Below, one piece after another: positions 16,548 to 25,110 of a DNA stretch of 64,000 bases. Source of the DNA: Accumulibacter phosphatis (GTDB taxonomy: Bacteria > Pseudomonadota > Gammaproteobacteria > Burkholderiales > Rhodocyclaceae); NCBI RefSeq assembly GCF_000024165.1, contig NC_013194.1, positions 1,984,001 to 2,048,000 of the forward strand. The letters are read 5' to 3'. The notes beneath the pieces are model-generated. The model ran no database searches and had not been told where the DNA came from. It was given only the letters and a program-made list of their open reading frames with translations. Each line of letters opens with the position of its first letter. The first letter of the stretch is position 1. Position numbers and translations under genes: made by a program.

Positions 16548-16965
16548 AAATACCAGCTTGCGCAGATCAACGTCGCCCTCGCGAGGGACGAAATGGAATC
16601 CGAACACATGGCAGGCTTCGTCGCCAGCCTCGGCGAAATCAATATCATTGCCGACCGGACAGCGGGCTTCGTCTGGCGCCTGCAGACCGATGCCGGCGAT
16701 TCGACGGCGATCCGCGTCTTCTAAGATCAGTTGCTGCTGGTCAGCCTTAGCGTCTGGGACGACCTGCAGTCGCTGCAGCACTTCGTCTATAAGACCTCGC
16801 ATGTCGAACTGCTGCGCGCGACCGCGACGCCTGGATGGCCAAGCTGAGGAGCGCTCACCAGGTGCTGTGGTGGGTGCCGCGCGGCCATACGCCGTCGGTC
16901 GAGGAGGCGAAGGACAAGGTGGAGCACATCGTCCGGCTGGATCCGACGCCGGAAGCCCTTAGGTA
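16548..16965 (+). pseudogene. DUF3291 protein, broken
   Basis: Read in frame from 16551 the sequence gives YQLAQINVALARDEMES, then AGFVWRLQTDAGDSTAIRVF, an in-frame stop near 16722, then DQLLLVSLSVWDDLQSLQHF and VYKTSHVELLR. A shift to another frame leads to VLWWVPRGHTPSVEEAKD. These are the ordered motifs of DUF3291 (antibiotic-biosynthesis-monooxygenase-like) proteins. One stop and at least one frameshift make it non-functional. The IS4-type element lies 30 bases downstream. Confidence 0.7.
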
Positions 16966-17105
16966 ATCTCAGCAACTATTCATACGGTTGTGTAACTGAA
17001 GTTTAGACACACGCGGGTCCCGCCGGGCGGGATTTCCGCGGAGGCGATCGATGAGGGGCACGACGATGGCATTCCCCAGCACCGATCGGCGCTGGGCCAG
17101 ACGCC

Positions 17106-18836
17106 TCAACACTGCAAACGCTGATCCTGACCGGGGAAAGGCATCATGAATTGACCGGACTTCGGGTCATAGGCGTCACGCAGGGGAAGTCCGATAAATT
17201 GAATCCGCAGCCATTGAGCGAAAAGGCCCGCGGTGATCATGGCACCCTTTCGCCAGGGCGCGATGGCCATCAGCGGAAAGGACTGCCACAACTGCAGAGC
17301 CAGCAATTGCGTCAAGGCATAGGCCGTGGAGCGAATCTGCATCCACAGTTCCAGGGCAGCCTTTGACCGCTGCCACAGATTGGCTACTCCCCACCAGCGC
17401 TTCAGGTTGTGAAACAAGGGCTCGATCCCCCAGCGCTCGGCGTAGATCTCCACCACCTGTTGCGCCGAGAGCTCGGTCTCGGTCGCCAGAATCAGGCGCG
17501 GACGCGACCAGGTGTGGTCGGACAGGAACATCTCGCACCACACTGCCCGTACCGGGACACCCTTCAAGAATCGCGCCACGGCGAGGGCCGAGCGCACCCG
17601 AACCCGCTGCACCTTGCCGTACAGCAGCAGTTCCATCTCCTGCACCGGTAAGGCTTCGAGTACCACGGCATCGATCCGGAGGCCGTACTTGCGCTTGCGT
17701 CCTCGGCGTTTCGGCTCCGGCTCGGGCGGCAGAAACAAGGCCGTATCGCGGCGCACCTGTCCGATGATTCGGACCTGTTGTTCGAGCAAAGGAAGAATCA
17801 GCGTGCTGCGCATGAACCAGGCATCGATCAACAAGCGCACCCCCTTGACCTGCCCCCGGATCGAGTCCATCAATTGCCGTGCCACCCAGAGTTTGCCCCG
17901 TTGGCCCGACTCTTCGAGCAGCCATGAGCGAATGGGTACCGTCAGCGCCGAGCCCAGCCGGACGCGAACAACGAGAGCCAGCGTGACCCAGCACTGGCTG
18001 TTCAAAAAGGTCGGCCGATTGGCCTTGTGGCTGTTGAGCACGGTCAGCTCCCGTGATGGGAAATCGCTCCACTTTGGTCAAGCAAGTTGATGGCTTTGTC
18101 GATAACTCCATGATTTCTTGGGAAATCACGATAAGTGATGGAGTGCTCGAAGTGCCATCACGGTATGATCAGGACTTGGTCAACAAGAGTGATGTGTTGT
18201 AATGGTCTGACTTTGTTTGGTTTTTCTTGTTACCCTGTCATAAATAATCACGAGCGTGATGGGCTCGATGACTCGGAGACGGGTCAAGGGCAGGCTGCGG
18301 CACTATGCAGCCTGGCGAAGCACACCCTTGACGCGGTGGAGAGTCGATACGCTCGATCATGGCTGTTGGTGCGGCATTTCGCGCCAACAGCCATGATGAC
18401 TGGCTGCGGTTTCCCACCCAATCATTCGCTAAGCCATCAAGTTCTGTGAACATTGAAACATCAGAAACGTTGGCGGTACACAGCTGTGATCGTGCTTGAT
18501 ACTGATCCCCGGCCCGACCTTCGCGCCGCGCGGAACCAGCGTATCGTCGAGGATCAGGGTGACCAGTTCGGTCGGGCACACCGTCAGCACCAGCTGCAGC
18601 AAACGCAACGACAGTTCCGTGACCGACACGTTTGCCCGCTCGATGAGCTTGTAATAGGTCGCCCAGTGCGCCTCTCGGCGAATGGCCCCGATGGCCCGCG
18701 TAACCCAGCCTTCCGGGTTGAGCATGCAGCCGATCAGGAGTTCGACGAAAGTTCGGCGGGAACGCGGTGGTACGGCCACCAGGAGAAAGGAAATCCATTC
18801 CGAGAGCAGCAAGCCAACGTTGGCAGCGAGAGACAT
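17106..18836 (-). pseudogene. IS4-family transposase, split
   Basis: The N-terminal part is read from 18836 to about 18485 (TELVTLILDDTLVPRGAKVGPG, with the first catalytic Asp, then GISIKHDHS). The rest is read from about 18035 to 17106 (HKANRPTFLNSQCWVTLALVV, the second Asp in LLIDAWFM, and the IS4 signature Y-2-R-3-E-6-K in YAERWGIEPLFHNLK). The two halves join perfectly as HDHS|HKANRP, so a roughly 450-base insertion has broken one gene. The same transposase type left the relic at 781-1135. Confidence 0.85.
18035..18485. other. Insertion of about 450 bp inside the IS4 transposase
   Basis: This stretch is lower in GC than its surroundings and encodes no recognisable protein. It holds a perfect 14-bp inverted repeat (ATCATGGCTGTTGG at about 18357 with its complement ending near 18400, loop 14) and a second hairpin GGCTGC/GCAGCC (about 18293-18312). 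I could not define terminal repeats or a target duplication. A non-autonomous element or a MITE-like sequence is possible. Confidence 0.45.
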
Positions 18837-19114
18837 GAGGGAAAGTCCGAGATCGAAAACGATCCCTCATTGGTCGCCGCGCGCTGCTTGCGCGAGAACC
18901 ATGCGCAAGCAGCGCGCGGCGACCTCACGATTCTCTTGTCATGTCAAGTCTTTTTTTTCATTTTTTCGAAAACTTTTTTCACGGCGCCGGGATGTCTTCG
19001 GCATCCGCCGGCGATCGCGAGTGTCTAAACCGGCATTATGGAGCAGCCACCCCCAGCGGCTGACGCTCAGCCCGGCGAAAATTCTCTTGTTTTCAACGAA
19101 CAGGAGCATTGTTC

Positions 19115-19549
19115 ATGGCGGAGAGCCACGTGGTTACGGCCCTGATCAGCAAGCGCGCCGAACTGGCTGGGCTGATCGAGCATCATCAGAAGGAAATGGA
19201 TCGTCTGGCGGATGATCTGGCCCACCTTGACGCCACCCTCAAGCTGTTTTCCCCGGAGATCGACCTGCGGACGATCCGGGTCAAGGCCCACCGGATGCGG
19301 AACCGTTTCTTCCGCCCGGGGGAATGCCAACGCCTGGTTCTGGACATCTTCCGCGAGGCTCAAGGCGCAGCGCTGAGCAGCCGCCAGATCGGCGAAGCGC
19401 TGACGGCACGCCGGGGTCTGGAAGCGACCACCGTCATGATCGAGCAGATGCGGAAGAACGCCATTGGCGTCGTGCATCGCCTGGAGCGTAGCGGCACCCT
19501 GATCCCTGCCGGCCGTGACGGGCACGGCGCCACCTGGGCGGTCGCCTGA
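19115..19549 (+). CDS. Passenger protein of the IS1595 element
   Basis: The 144-residue protein starts at ATG 19115 with CAGGAGC upstream. The N-terminal half is a predicted coiled coil (ISKRAELAGLIEHHQKEMDR, LADDLAHLDATLKLF). The second half looks like a winged-helix fold (LDIFREAQGAALSSRQIGEALTARRG, VHRLERSGTLIPAG). The role is unknown; it faces the transposase gene and ends 6 bases from it. Its position inside a complete IS with intact ends marks it as passenger cargo rather than a chromosomal gene. Confidence 0.65.
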   Translation: MAESHVVTALISKRAELAGLIEHHQKEMDRLADDLAHLDATLKLFSPEIDLRTIRVKAHRMRNRFFRPGECQRLVLDIFREAQGAALSSRQIGEALTARRGLEATTVMIEQMRKNAIGVVHRLERSGTLIPAGRDGHGATWAVA

Positions 19550-19554
19550 CGCTT

Positions 19555-20583
19555 TCACACCGCCAGGCTTTCCCCCAGTCGGTGGTTGCCCTGCCAGTAC
19601 CCGCACCAATCCCGACTCACCAGGGCACGGGCGCACTTGCCGAGGATGTCCCGGAAGATGTCGCCGTTGCTCCAGCGCCGGGTGTCTTCCCGGTAGGCCA
19701 TCTCGTTGGCGTAGTTGTCGAGGTACTTCGGAGCCGCCTTGTGGATCTGGCCGATGTGGAAACGGCGGAAGCGGGAGAAATACGATTCCGCCAGGTTGTT
19801 GGTCGTGCCGTCATCGGCGCGGTACTCCTTGCCGTGGTTCACCCGGCGAACCTCGTACTTGGCAGGGAGCCGGTCGTAGGCGTCCGATTCGTCGGCACAG
19901 ATCACCGCACCTGGCGCGATGTAGGCTGGCGCCAGTTTGCCGAGGTCGGCCTGGTTCTCATTCTTGACGATGAAGGTCAGCGTCTTCTTGGCCCCGGCGT
20001 TGCCGGCCTCTACCTCCGCCTCGGTGTGCGCCTGACGCATCACCAGGATGCAGCGCTTGTCCGGGTCTTGATTCTCTGCCAGGCGCCGGTCTACCCGGTC
20101 TTCCTTCTTGTTCTCCGGCCGGACCTTCCCGCCGACATACGCGCCATCCACGTGTATCTCGCCCTGCAGAGCGGATTCCTCCCGGCCCACCAGCAGGCTC
20201 TCCCGGATCTTGTGCAACAGCACGTAGGCAGTCTTGTGGGACACGCCCAGGTCGCGACCCACCTGCAGCGCGGAAATGCCCTTCACGGCGTTGGTGAACA
20301 GGATCACGGCCGCCAGGTACAGGCGCAGCGGCAGCTTGTGGAAGGCGAAAATCGTTCCGGACGTGACCGAGAAATCCTCCTGGCAGCCCGCACAACGCCA
20401 AATCTTGCGGGCCGGGCGAAAGTAGTGCCGGTGCGCCATGCCGCAGTGCGGGCAGACCACTTCCTCCCCGTCGCCCCAGCGCGCCTCGCGGAACAGGGTA
20501 AACGCGTCGTCGTCACTCATCGCCAGGACCTGAACCACGGACAGGGTACGGGCTTTGGCTTTCAGGAGGAAATGTAAACTCAT
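19555..20583 (-). CDS. IS1595 (ISXO2-like) transposase
   Basis: The 342-residue protein has an N-terminal zinc ribbon (VCPHCGMAHRHYF, IWRCAGCQEDFSVTSGT) and a DDE-type catalytic core of the ISXO2 kind: GEIHVDGAYVGGKVR (first Asp), GAVICADESDAYDRL (second Asp) and NNLAESYFSRFRRFHIG, where the family has N/H-x2-E. The frame is intact, so the element may still be active. A second possible start is Met 23 (20517); I kept the longer one. Confidence 0.92.
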   Translation of the reverse strand: MSLHFLLKAKARTLSVVQVLAMSDDDAFTLFREARWGDGEEVVCPHCGMAHRHYFRPARKIWRCAGCQEDFSVTSGTIFAFHKLPLRLYLAAVILFTNAVKGISALQVGRDLGVSHKTAYVLLHKIRESLLVGREESALQGEIHVDGAYVGGKVRPENKKEDRVDRRLAENQDPDKRCILVMRQAHTEAEVEAGNAGAKKTLTFIVKNENQADLGKLAPAYIAPGAVICADESDAYDRLPAKYEVRRVNHGKEYRADDGTTNNLAESYFSRFRRFHIGQIHKAAPKYLDNYANEMAYREDTRRWSNGDIFRDILGKCARALVSRDWCGYWQGNHRLGESLAV

Positions 20584-20962
20584 CGCACGGGCTCATGGGG
20601 TTGGGGCATGAGCCGCAGTGTAGGGCGCTATAGGCTCACAGAATGAGCTCGCCAGAAAGAACAGGGGCGGCGGCGTCGCCAAGCCCGGCGGACGAGTGGG
20701 GTGGCTGCTCCATAATGTCGGTCTAAACTTCAGTTGTGTAAGATACTTCTAGTTGACTGTGAGATTAGAGGTATTGCTGATGGGGGTGTTACGTCCGCCC
20801 CTAAACGGGATTGAAGGGCTTTGAATATCGCGCGTACTTTGAGCAGGAAGATCGAAGGATCTCCTGAGCGAAGGCGGAATGAAGAAGGACGGAGAAGGGC
20901 TGGAACACCTCTGCTATCGTGGGAAGTTATCGAGACGACCGAGATAGAAAAGAGCCCAGCCC

Positions 20963-21487
20963 ATGCAACGAATTGTAGCCGGCATCACCACGCTTGAGCA
21001 GCACGTTGAGACGACTCAAAAGGCCGCTGAAGTGTATCGACCGAAGTCGTGCCCGCACTGCGGGCTGGGAGTGGTCCATCAGCATGGTCACTATGAGCGA
21101 AAGGCCGACCGCCGAGCCGTGCCGCCACGGCTCAACCCGATCCCCATCCTTCGCTACCGTTGTGCCGGATGCCGACGCACGTGTTCGCGCCTGCCGGAAT
21201 GTATCGCACCGCGACGCTGGTATGACTGGTCGGTGCAACAGCAAGTCCTGCAGCAGCGGCTGAACGGCGCGGCAGAGCACCCCGGCGGTCCACCTGACCG
21301 GCACACGGGCGCGCGCTGGTGGAACTGGTTGCAGGAGCGGGGAAAGGACTTTGTGTTTCACCTGCGCGTGCGCTTTGCCGAACTCGGCCGGGCCGTTGAC
21401 ACGCACGGTTTTTGGCACCAGGTGTTCAACAGCCTGGGTCTGCCGCGGGCCATGTTCTGGCTCGATCAAGAGATGAGCGTCCCATGA
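20963..21487 (+). CDS. DUF6431-like zinc-finger protein of the transposon (copy A)
   Basis: The 174-residue protein has two Cys pairs forming a zinc ribbon (SCPHCGLGVVHQHG, YRCAGCRRTCSRLPECI). A helical second half with RRWYDWSVQQQVLQQRLNG and ARWWNWLQERGKDF follows. DUF6431-type proteins are often found next to DDE transposases; a DNA-binding or regulatory role is an inference. It begins 176 bases inside the left end. The second copy (51763-52287) encodes the same protein. Confidence 0.7.
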   Translation: MQRIVAGITTLEQHVETTQKAAEVYRPKSCPHCGLGVVHQHGHYERKADRRAVPPRLNPIPILRYRCAGCRRTCSRLPECIAPRRWYDWSVQQQVLQQRLNGAAEHPGGPPDRHTGARWWNWLQERGKDFVFHLRVRFAELGRAVDTHGFWHQVFNSLGLPRAMFWLDQEMSVP

Positions 21488-21515
21488 TTTCCTGACACCG
21501 AGCGAGTGGCGGACG

Positions 21516-21545
21516 GTGGGGACCCCGCCCGGGCGGGGTCCCCAC
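21516..21545. terminator. Perfect 30-base palindrome after the DUF6431-like gene
   Basis: GTGGGGACCCCGCCC is followed directly by its own reverse complement. It lies 28 bases after the stop of the zinc-finger gene and 71 bases before the transposase start. No T-run follows closely, so it may be a terminator-like hairpin or a protein-binding site. It is identical in copy B (52316-52345). Confidence 0.5.
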
Positions 21546-21584
21546 ACAGTTTGCTCGTGGCATTATTTCGGCCCTTTTGTTTTG

Positions 21585-21618
21585 ATGACGACTCCCATTC
21601 ACCCCGAGGAGTCGTCAT
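21585..21618 (+). promoter_or_regulatory. Inverted repeat covering the transposase ribosome site and start codon
   Basis: ATGACGACTCC (21585-21595) and GGAGTCGTCAT (21608-21618) form an 11-bp perfect stem with a 12-base loop. The right arm contains the ribosome binding site (GAGGAG) and the first two bases of the start codon ATG at 21617. In RNA this would hide the start. It is conserved in copy B (52385-52418). Confidence 0.65.
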
Positions 21619-22939
21619 GAATCGAATCAATCCGATCGCCTTGTTTCGCCTGTCCGTCCTGGGTTCGCTGACCAGCCGGGAACGGCTGGATCACGGCGAA
21701 TTGCAGCAGACCATCCGCGCCCTGGCCGAGCGCGAATACACCATTCCCGGCACGCGTCGGCGCCATGTTGCCGAGAAGACGATTCAGGGCTGGTATTACA
21801 CTTACCTTGCCCAGGGCATCGATGGCCTGACACCCAAGACCCGTGTCGACCGCGGGCAATCGAAGCTATCGCAAGCCATTCAGACCGCGATCCTTGCCGC
21901 GAAGCGCGACAACCCGCGCCGCTCGATCCGTCAGATTCGCCAGTTGCTCGAAGCCGCCGGAACGGTGGCTCGCGGCAGCCTGTCGCGCTCGACGGTCCAC
22001 CGGCTGCTGCAACAGCACGGCCTGTCGCGGATCAGCGGCTCGGCCAGCCTGCCCGAGGAGAAGCGCAGCTTCGTCGCCGCTTCCGCGGGCGCCATCTGGT
22101 ATGGCGATGTGATGCACGGTCCCCGCGTGCCTCACGAGGGCAAGCTCGTCAAGGGGTATCTCGTCTCGCTGTTCGACGATGCCTCACGTCTGGTGGCTCA
22201 CAGCGCTTTCTGCCCCGGCGAAACGGCGCTCGACATCGAAGGGGTGCTCAAGCAGGCGCTGCTGAAGCGAGGCCTCCCGATCAAGCTCGTCGTCGATAAC
22301 GGCGCGGCCTACCGTGCTGAGACCCTGCAGGGGATCTGCGCCCGCCTGGGCATTCACCTGATCTATTGCCGGCCCTATGCGCCCGAGGGCAAGGGCAAGT
22401 TGGAGCGCTGGCACCGGACCTGCCGCGACCAGTTCCTGTCGGAACTCGACGAGCGCCACATCAACAGTTTCGAGGACCTCAATGCGCGTCTCTGGGCCTG
22501 GCTGGAGCGGGTCTATCACCATACGCCGCATGCCGGCCTCGACGGGATGACGCCGCTCGCGCGCTACCAGCAGGATTTGTCGAAGATTCGTTCGCTGGGA
22601 GCGCTGGCCGCGCAGCTCGATGCCTTGTTCCGGTATCGCGTCAGCCGTCGAGTCAGGAAGGATGGCACGGTGTCGTATCAGGGGGCGCGCTTCGAAGTGC
22701 CTTTCGAACTCTCCGGCAAGACGGTGTGTCTGGTCGTCGATCCGCATAGCGGGGCGGTCATCGAGGTCGAGGACGAGCACGGCAAGGGGATCGGCGCCGC
22801 GACCCCGCTCGATGCCCTGGGCAATCTCGATCGCCAACGAAATAAATCCGACCCGACAGACGCCGCTCCCGCCTCGCCGTCTGGCCCGAATCTGATCGAA
22901 CTCACCTATCGTCAGTATTACGACCGCAAAGGAGACTGA
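21617..22939 (+). CDS. DD(35)E transposase of the 3,262-bp transposon (copy A)
   Basis: The 440-residue protein has an N-terminal helix-turn-helix part (TIRALAEREYTIPGTRRRH, TIQGWYYTYLAQGIDGL) and a second one (SRSTVHRLLQQHGL). An integrase-type core follows: Asp164 in WYGDVMHGP, Asp227 in LVVDNGAAYRAE and Glu263 in GKGKLERWHRT. A beta-barrel-like C-terminal part (YQGARFEVPFELSGKTVCL) is like that of Mu/TniA transposases. I chose ATG 21617, after GAGGAG, over a longer upstream reading. It runs two bases ahead of the ATPase gene. Confidence 0.9.
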   Translation: MNRINPIALFRLSVLGSLTSRERLDHGELQQTIRALAEREYTIPGTRRRHVAEKTIQGWYYTYLAQGIDGLTPKTRVDRGQSKLSQAIQTAILAAKRDNPRRSIRQIRQLLEAAGTVARGSLSRSTVHRLLQQHGLSRISGSASLPEEKRSFVAASAGAIWYGDVMHGPRVPHEGKLVKGYLVSLFDDASRLVAHSAFCPGETALDIEGVLKQALLKRGLPIKLVVDNGAAYRAETLQGICARLGIHLIYCRPYAPEGKGKLERWHRTCRDQFLSELDERHINSFEDLNARLWAWLERVYHHTPHAGLDGMTPLARYQQDLSKIRSLGALAAQLDALFRYRVSRRVRKDGTVSYQGARFEVPFELSGKTVCLVVDPHSGAVIEVEDEHGKGIGAATPLDALGNLDRQRNKSDPTDAAPASPSGPNLIELTYRQYYDRKGD

Positions 22940-22941
22940 AG

Positions 22942-23736
22942 ATGTATCTGCAACACTTTGGTCTGCGCCATCCGCCTCTGGGCAAGGACGCCGCCGAGCT
23001 GTGGGATGACGGTGCGCTGGCGCAACTCGCCGAGCGCTTCCAGTGGCTTCTGCAATCGCCGGGCCTCGGCCTGCTGACCGGCGAGGCCGGCGTGGGCAAG
23101 ACGGCCGCCTTGCGCCTCGTGACCGCCAAGCTCAATCCGCATCGCTACCAAGTCATCTACCATGCCGAGACCGATTTCGGACGGGCAGACCTTTACCGGT
23201 GCCTGGCCCAATCCCTCGGCCTTCAGCCGAGTTATCGTCGCGCCCAACTGTGGCGCGACATCAAGGCGCATATCCATCATCTGGCCGACGCCAAGCAACT
23301 TCTGCCGGTCTGGATCCTCGACGAGGCGCAGAATCTGCCACCCGAATTCTTCCGCGATTTCCCCGCTTTTCTCAACTTCGCCTTCGATTCGCGCGATCTC
23401 ATCACTGTCTGGCTGGTCGGTCACCCGATCCTCGCCCAAACCCTCGAACGGGCGTCTTACGCCGCACTCGCCGGCCGCATCCAGGCACGCGTGCATCTGC
23501 GACCGGTGCTCGAACGCGAGCGCTTTGCGCAACTCGTCGGCCATGCCCTCAAGAGCGCCGGGTGTGCGCATACCCTGCTCACCGATTCCGGCCTGGAACT
23601 CCTGCGCCAAGCCAGCAAGGGCCTGCCGCGCCACGCCGGGCGCATCCTGCGCACCGCCATGCGTCTGGCGGTGCCGCGCGCACTCAATCATTTGCCCGAC
23701 GATCTGCTGCAAGCGGCTATCGAGGAGTTGCGATGA
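22942..23736 (+). CDS. ExeA/TniB-like AAA ATPase of the transposon (copy A)
   Basis: The 264-residue protein opens with the ExeA-type motif YLQHFGLRHPPLGKD. It has Walker A TGEAGVGKT (47-55), Walker B VWILDEAQNL, and the sensor region WLVGHPILAQTL. In Mu, Tn7 and Tn5053 systems an ATPase of this kind helps choose the target and activates the transposase. It follows the transposase gene directly and overlaps the start of the next small gene, so the three are surely co-transcribed. Confidence 0.92.
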   Translation: MYLQHFGLRHPPLGKDAAELWDDGALAQLAERFQWLLQSPGLGLLTGEAGVGKTAALRLVTAKLNPHRYQVIYHAETDFGRADLYRCLAQSLGLQPSYRRAQLWRDIKAHIHHLADAKQLLPVWILDEAQNLPPEFFRDFPAFLNFAFDSRDLITVWLVGHPILAQTLERASYAALAGRIQARVHLRPVLERERFAQLVGHALKSAGCAHTLLTDSGLELLRQASKGLPRHAGRILRTAMRLAVPRALNHLPDDLLQAAIEELR

Positions 23737-23930
23737 AACGCCGCCCTCACTCCCTCTTCCCCGACGGCCTCTCCGACGAAAGTGCGGCGGCGATCAGCGA
23801 GTTCCTTCACCAACTCGCCGCTGCTTGTGAGGCCCGCTACCTCGTCCAGCTTCGCCGCCACCGCAGCCGTCAGATGAACCTCTACGATCCCGAAGCCCCT
23901 TGGAGAATACCTCCAGGCGAGCCCTTCTAG
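23733..23930 (+). CDS. Small 65-residue transposon protein (copy A)
   Basis: The gene overlaps the ATPase stop codon by 4 bases (ATGA type). The product is basic and helical (ESAAAISEFLHQLAAACEARY, then LVQLRRHRSRQMNLYD) and ends in a proline-rich tail. I do not recognise a family. Its strict conservation in both copies and its coupled start suggest a function in the transposition operon. A hairpin follows at once. Confidence 0.6.
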   Translation: MKRRPHSLFPDGLSDESAAAISEFLHQLAAACEARYLVQLRRHRSRQMNLYDPEAPWRIPPGEPF

Positions 23931-23937
23931 CCCTCTC

Positions 23938-23984
23938 GTCCCACGCTGACGCCGGAACCTCTTCTTCCGGCGTCAGCGTGGGAC
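23938..23984. terminator. Strong hairpin ending the transposon operon
   Basis: A roughly 20-bp nearly perfect inverted repeat (GTCCCACGCTGACGCCGGAA with its complement, short loop) lies 7 bases after the last gene. It is followed by TTTGCC, so it probably ends transcription from either side. The same hairpin is present in copy B at 54738-54784. Confidence 0.7.
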
Positions 23985-25110
23985 TTTGCCATCATCTCAA
24001 CCTCGAATGGCTCGGGTTGAAGAGTTCCAGATATCGCGGGACGTAACAGGGGGTCACCACGGTAGCTGAAAGGCAGGTTTCTCTTGAAGCCGTCCACCTC
24101 GACGATATCCGACTTGCGGCGAGCAAGATGACGGGGCCGAGGCGCAGGGCGTTTCAGGCGGCGATGGCGTTGAAGTATTGTAGCGGCAGTGCTCGGCGTG
24201 CCGAGGACGTTTTCGGCTGGAGTCGGCAGGCCGTGCAACTCGGTCGGCATGAGAAGCGTACCGGTATCGTTTGCCTGGGGCTCCACACGCTCTGTTGCGG
24301 TGCGAGGTTGTCAGAGAAGAAACACCCGGAGGTGGCGCAGGCCCTGTGGGCACTGGCGGAAAGTCATGCCCAACAAGATCCGACGTCTCGCACGACCTTG
24401 TCGTTCACCCGCCTGAGAGCCGAGGCCGCCATCGAGCAGCTACGGGCGCAGGGATTTGCGGACGATGTGCTGCCCTCCCGAAGCGGCGTGTCGGAAGTGT
24501 TGAACCGCAACGGGTACCGGTTGCGTCCGGTGCTCAAGGCCAAACCCCAAGAAAACTCCCTGAAACCGACGCCATCCTCGCCAATATCCGGGGACGTGAC
24601 CGCGATTGCCAAGACGAAGCCGTCATGCGCTTGAGCATGGACGGCAAGGCGACGGTGAATAGTGGCGAGTACTCGCGCGGTGGCAAGACGCGGGGTGACA
24701 ACCGGGCGACTGACCACGACATGGGATGCGAGGAAAAGCACACCCCGTTTGGTGTCGTCAATGAAGACAGTGATCCCTCCCTCTGTGCTTCGGAAGCTCG
24801 GCGAAGACCAGCGATTTCATCATCGACAATCTCTACGCGTGGTGGGAGTGTCAAGCCCCCGAGGAGTGAACTCGCGTCACACACATAAGGCACTGGAACG
24901 GCGCCAAGCCGACCGACACACGAACGATGCTGGAGTGGGCCAAGAGCATGGCCTGGAAAGGGGCTCATCCCGTCGTCGAGCTGAGCCGCACGGTCTACGA
25001 GAAAGGAGATACTGTGGCCAAGCTGGCCAAGCCAACATCGCAGACTCCCGCCGCGCTCTGGCGCAGCGTAAAGAGCCCGCGCCGGGCGGGCTTCTACGGT
25101 GTGCTTGACC

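Larger units (their letters stand above)
19031..20720. mobile_element. IS1595-family element (1,690 bp)
   Basis: Both ends read CG(G/A)CATTATGGAGCAGCC inward, a 23-base terminal inverted repeat with one mismatch. The 8-base direct repeat GTCTAAAC flanks it (19023-19030 and 20721-20728), the target duplication length usual for this family. It holds a transposase on the minus strand and one passenger gene on the plus strand. It landed inside the terminal repeat of the IS4-type element. Confidence 0.9.
16996..20733. mobile_element. IS4-type insertion sequence carrying two later insertions
   Basis: The element is bounded by CTGAAGTTTAGACAC on the left (16996) and its reverse complement on the right (ending 20733), and is flanked by the 8-base direct repeat TTGTGTAA (16988-16995 and 20734-20741). 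The right terminal repeat was split by the IS1595 element at 19031-20720. Taking out that insertion and the roughly 450-base insertion in the transposase gene leaves about 1.6 kb, a usual IS4-family size. Confidence 0.8.
20787..24048 (+). mobile_element. DDE + ATPase transposon, copy A (3,262 bp)
   Basis: Termini are TGTTACGTCC and its reverse complement GGACGTAACA. A 5-base direct repeat GGGGG flanks it (20782-20786 and 24049-24053). It carries four genes in one direction: a DUF6431-like zinc protein, a DD(35)E transposase, an ExeA/TniB-like ATPase and a 65-residue protein. A second copy of equal length at 51587-54848 differs at only five positions that I found. Element length, ends and target duplication are read directly; the 5-base duplication and transposase/ATPase pair place it near the Tn5053/Mu group. 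Confidence 0.93.
20780..25085 (+). pseudogene. ISAzo13-family transposase, interrupted and decayed
   Basis: The start ATG lies at 20780; three codons of MGV span the site where the 3,262-bp transposon entered (20787-24048). Downstream of it the frame goes on as VAERQVSLEAVHLDD, KYCSGSARRAEDVFGWSR, RTGIVCLG, then HPEVAQALWALAESHAQQDP and VLNRNGYRLRPVLKAKPQ. After about 24555 several frames are needed: LSMDGKATVNSGEYSRGG, DHDMGCEEKHTPFG, and finally HWNGAKPTD and EWAKSMAWKGAHPVVELS. The part with the second and third catalytic residues is missing. Family identity is strong, function is lost. Confidence 0.85.
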
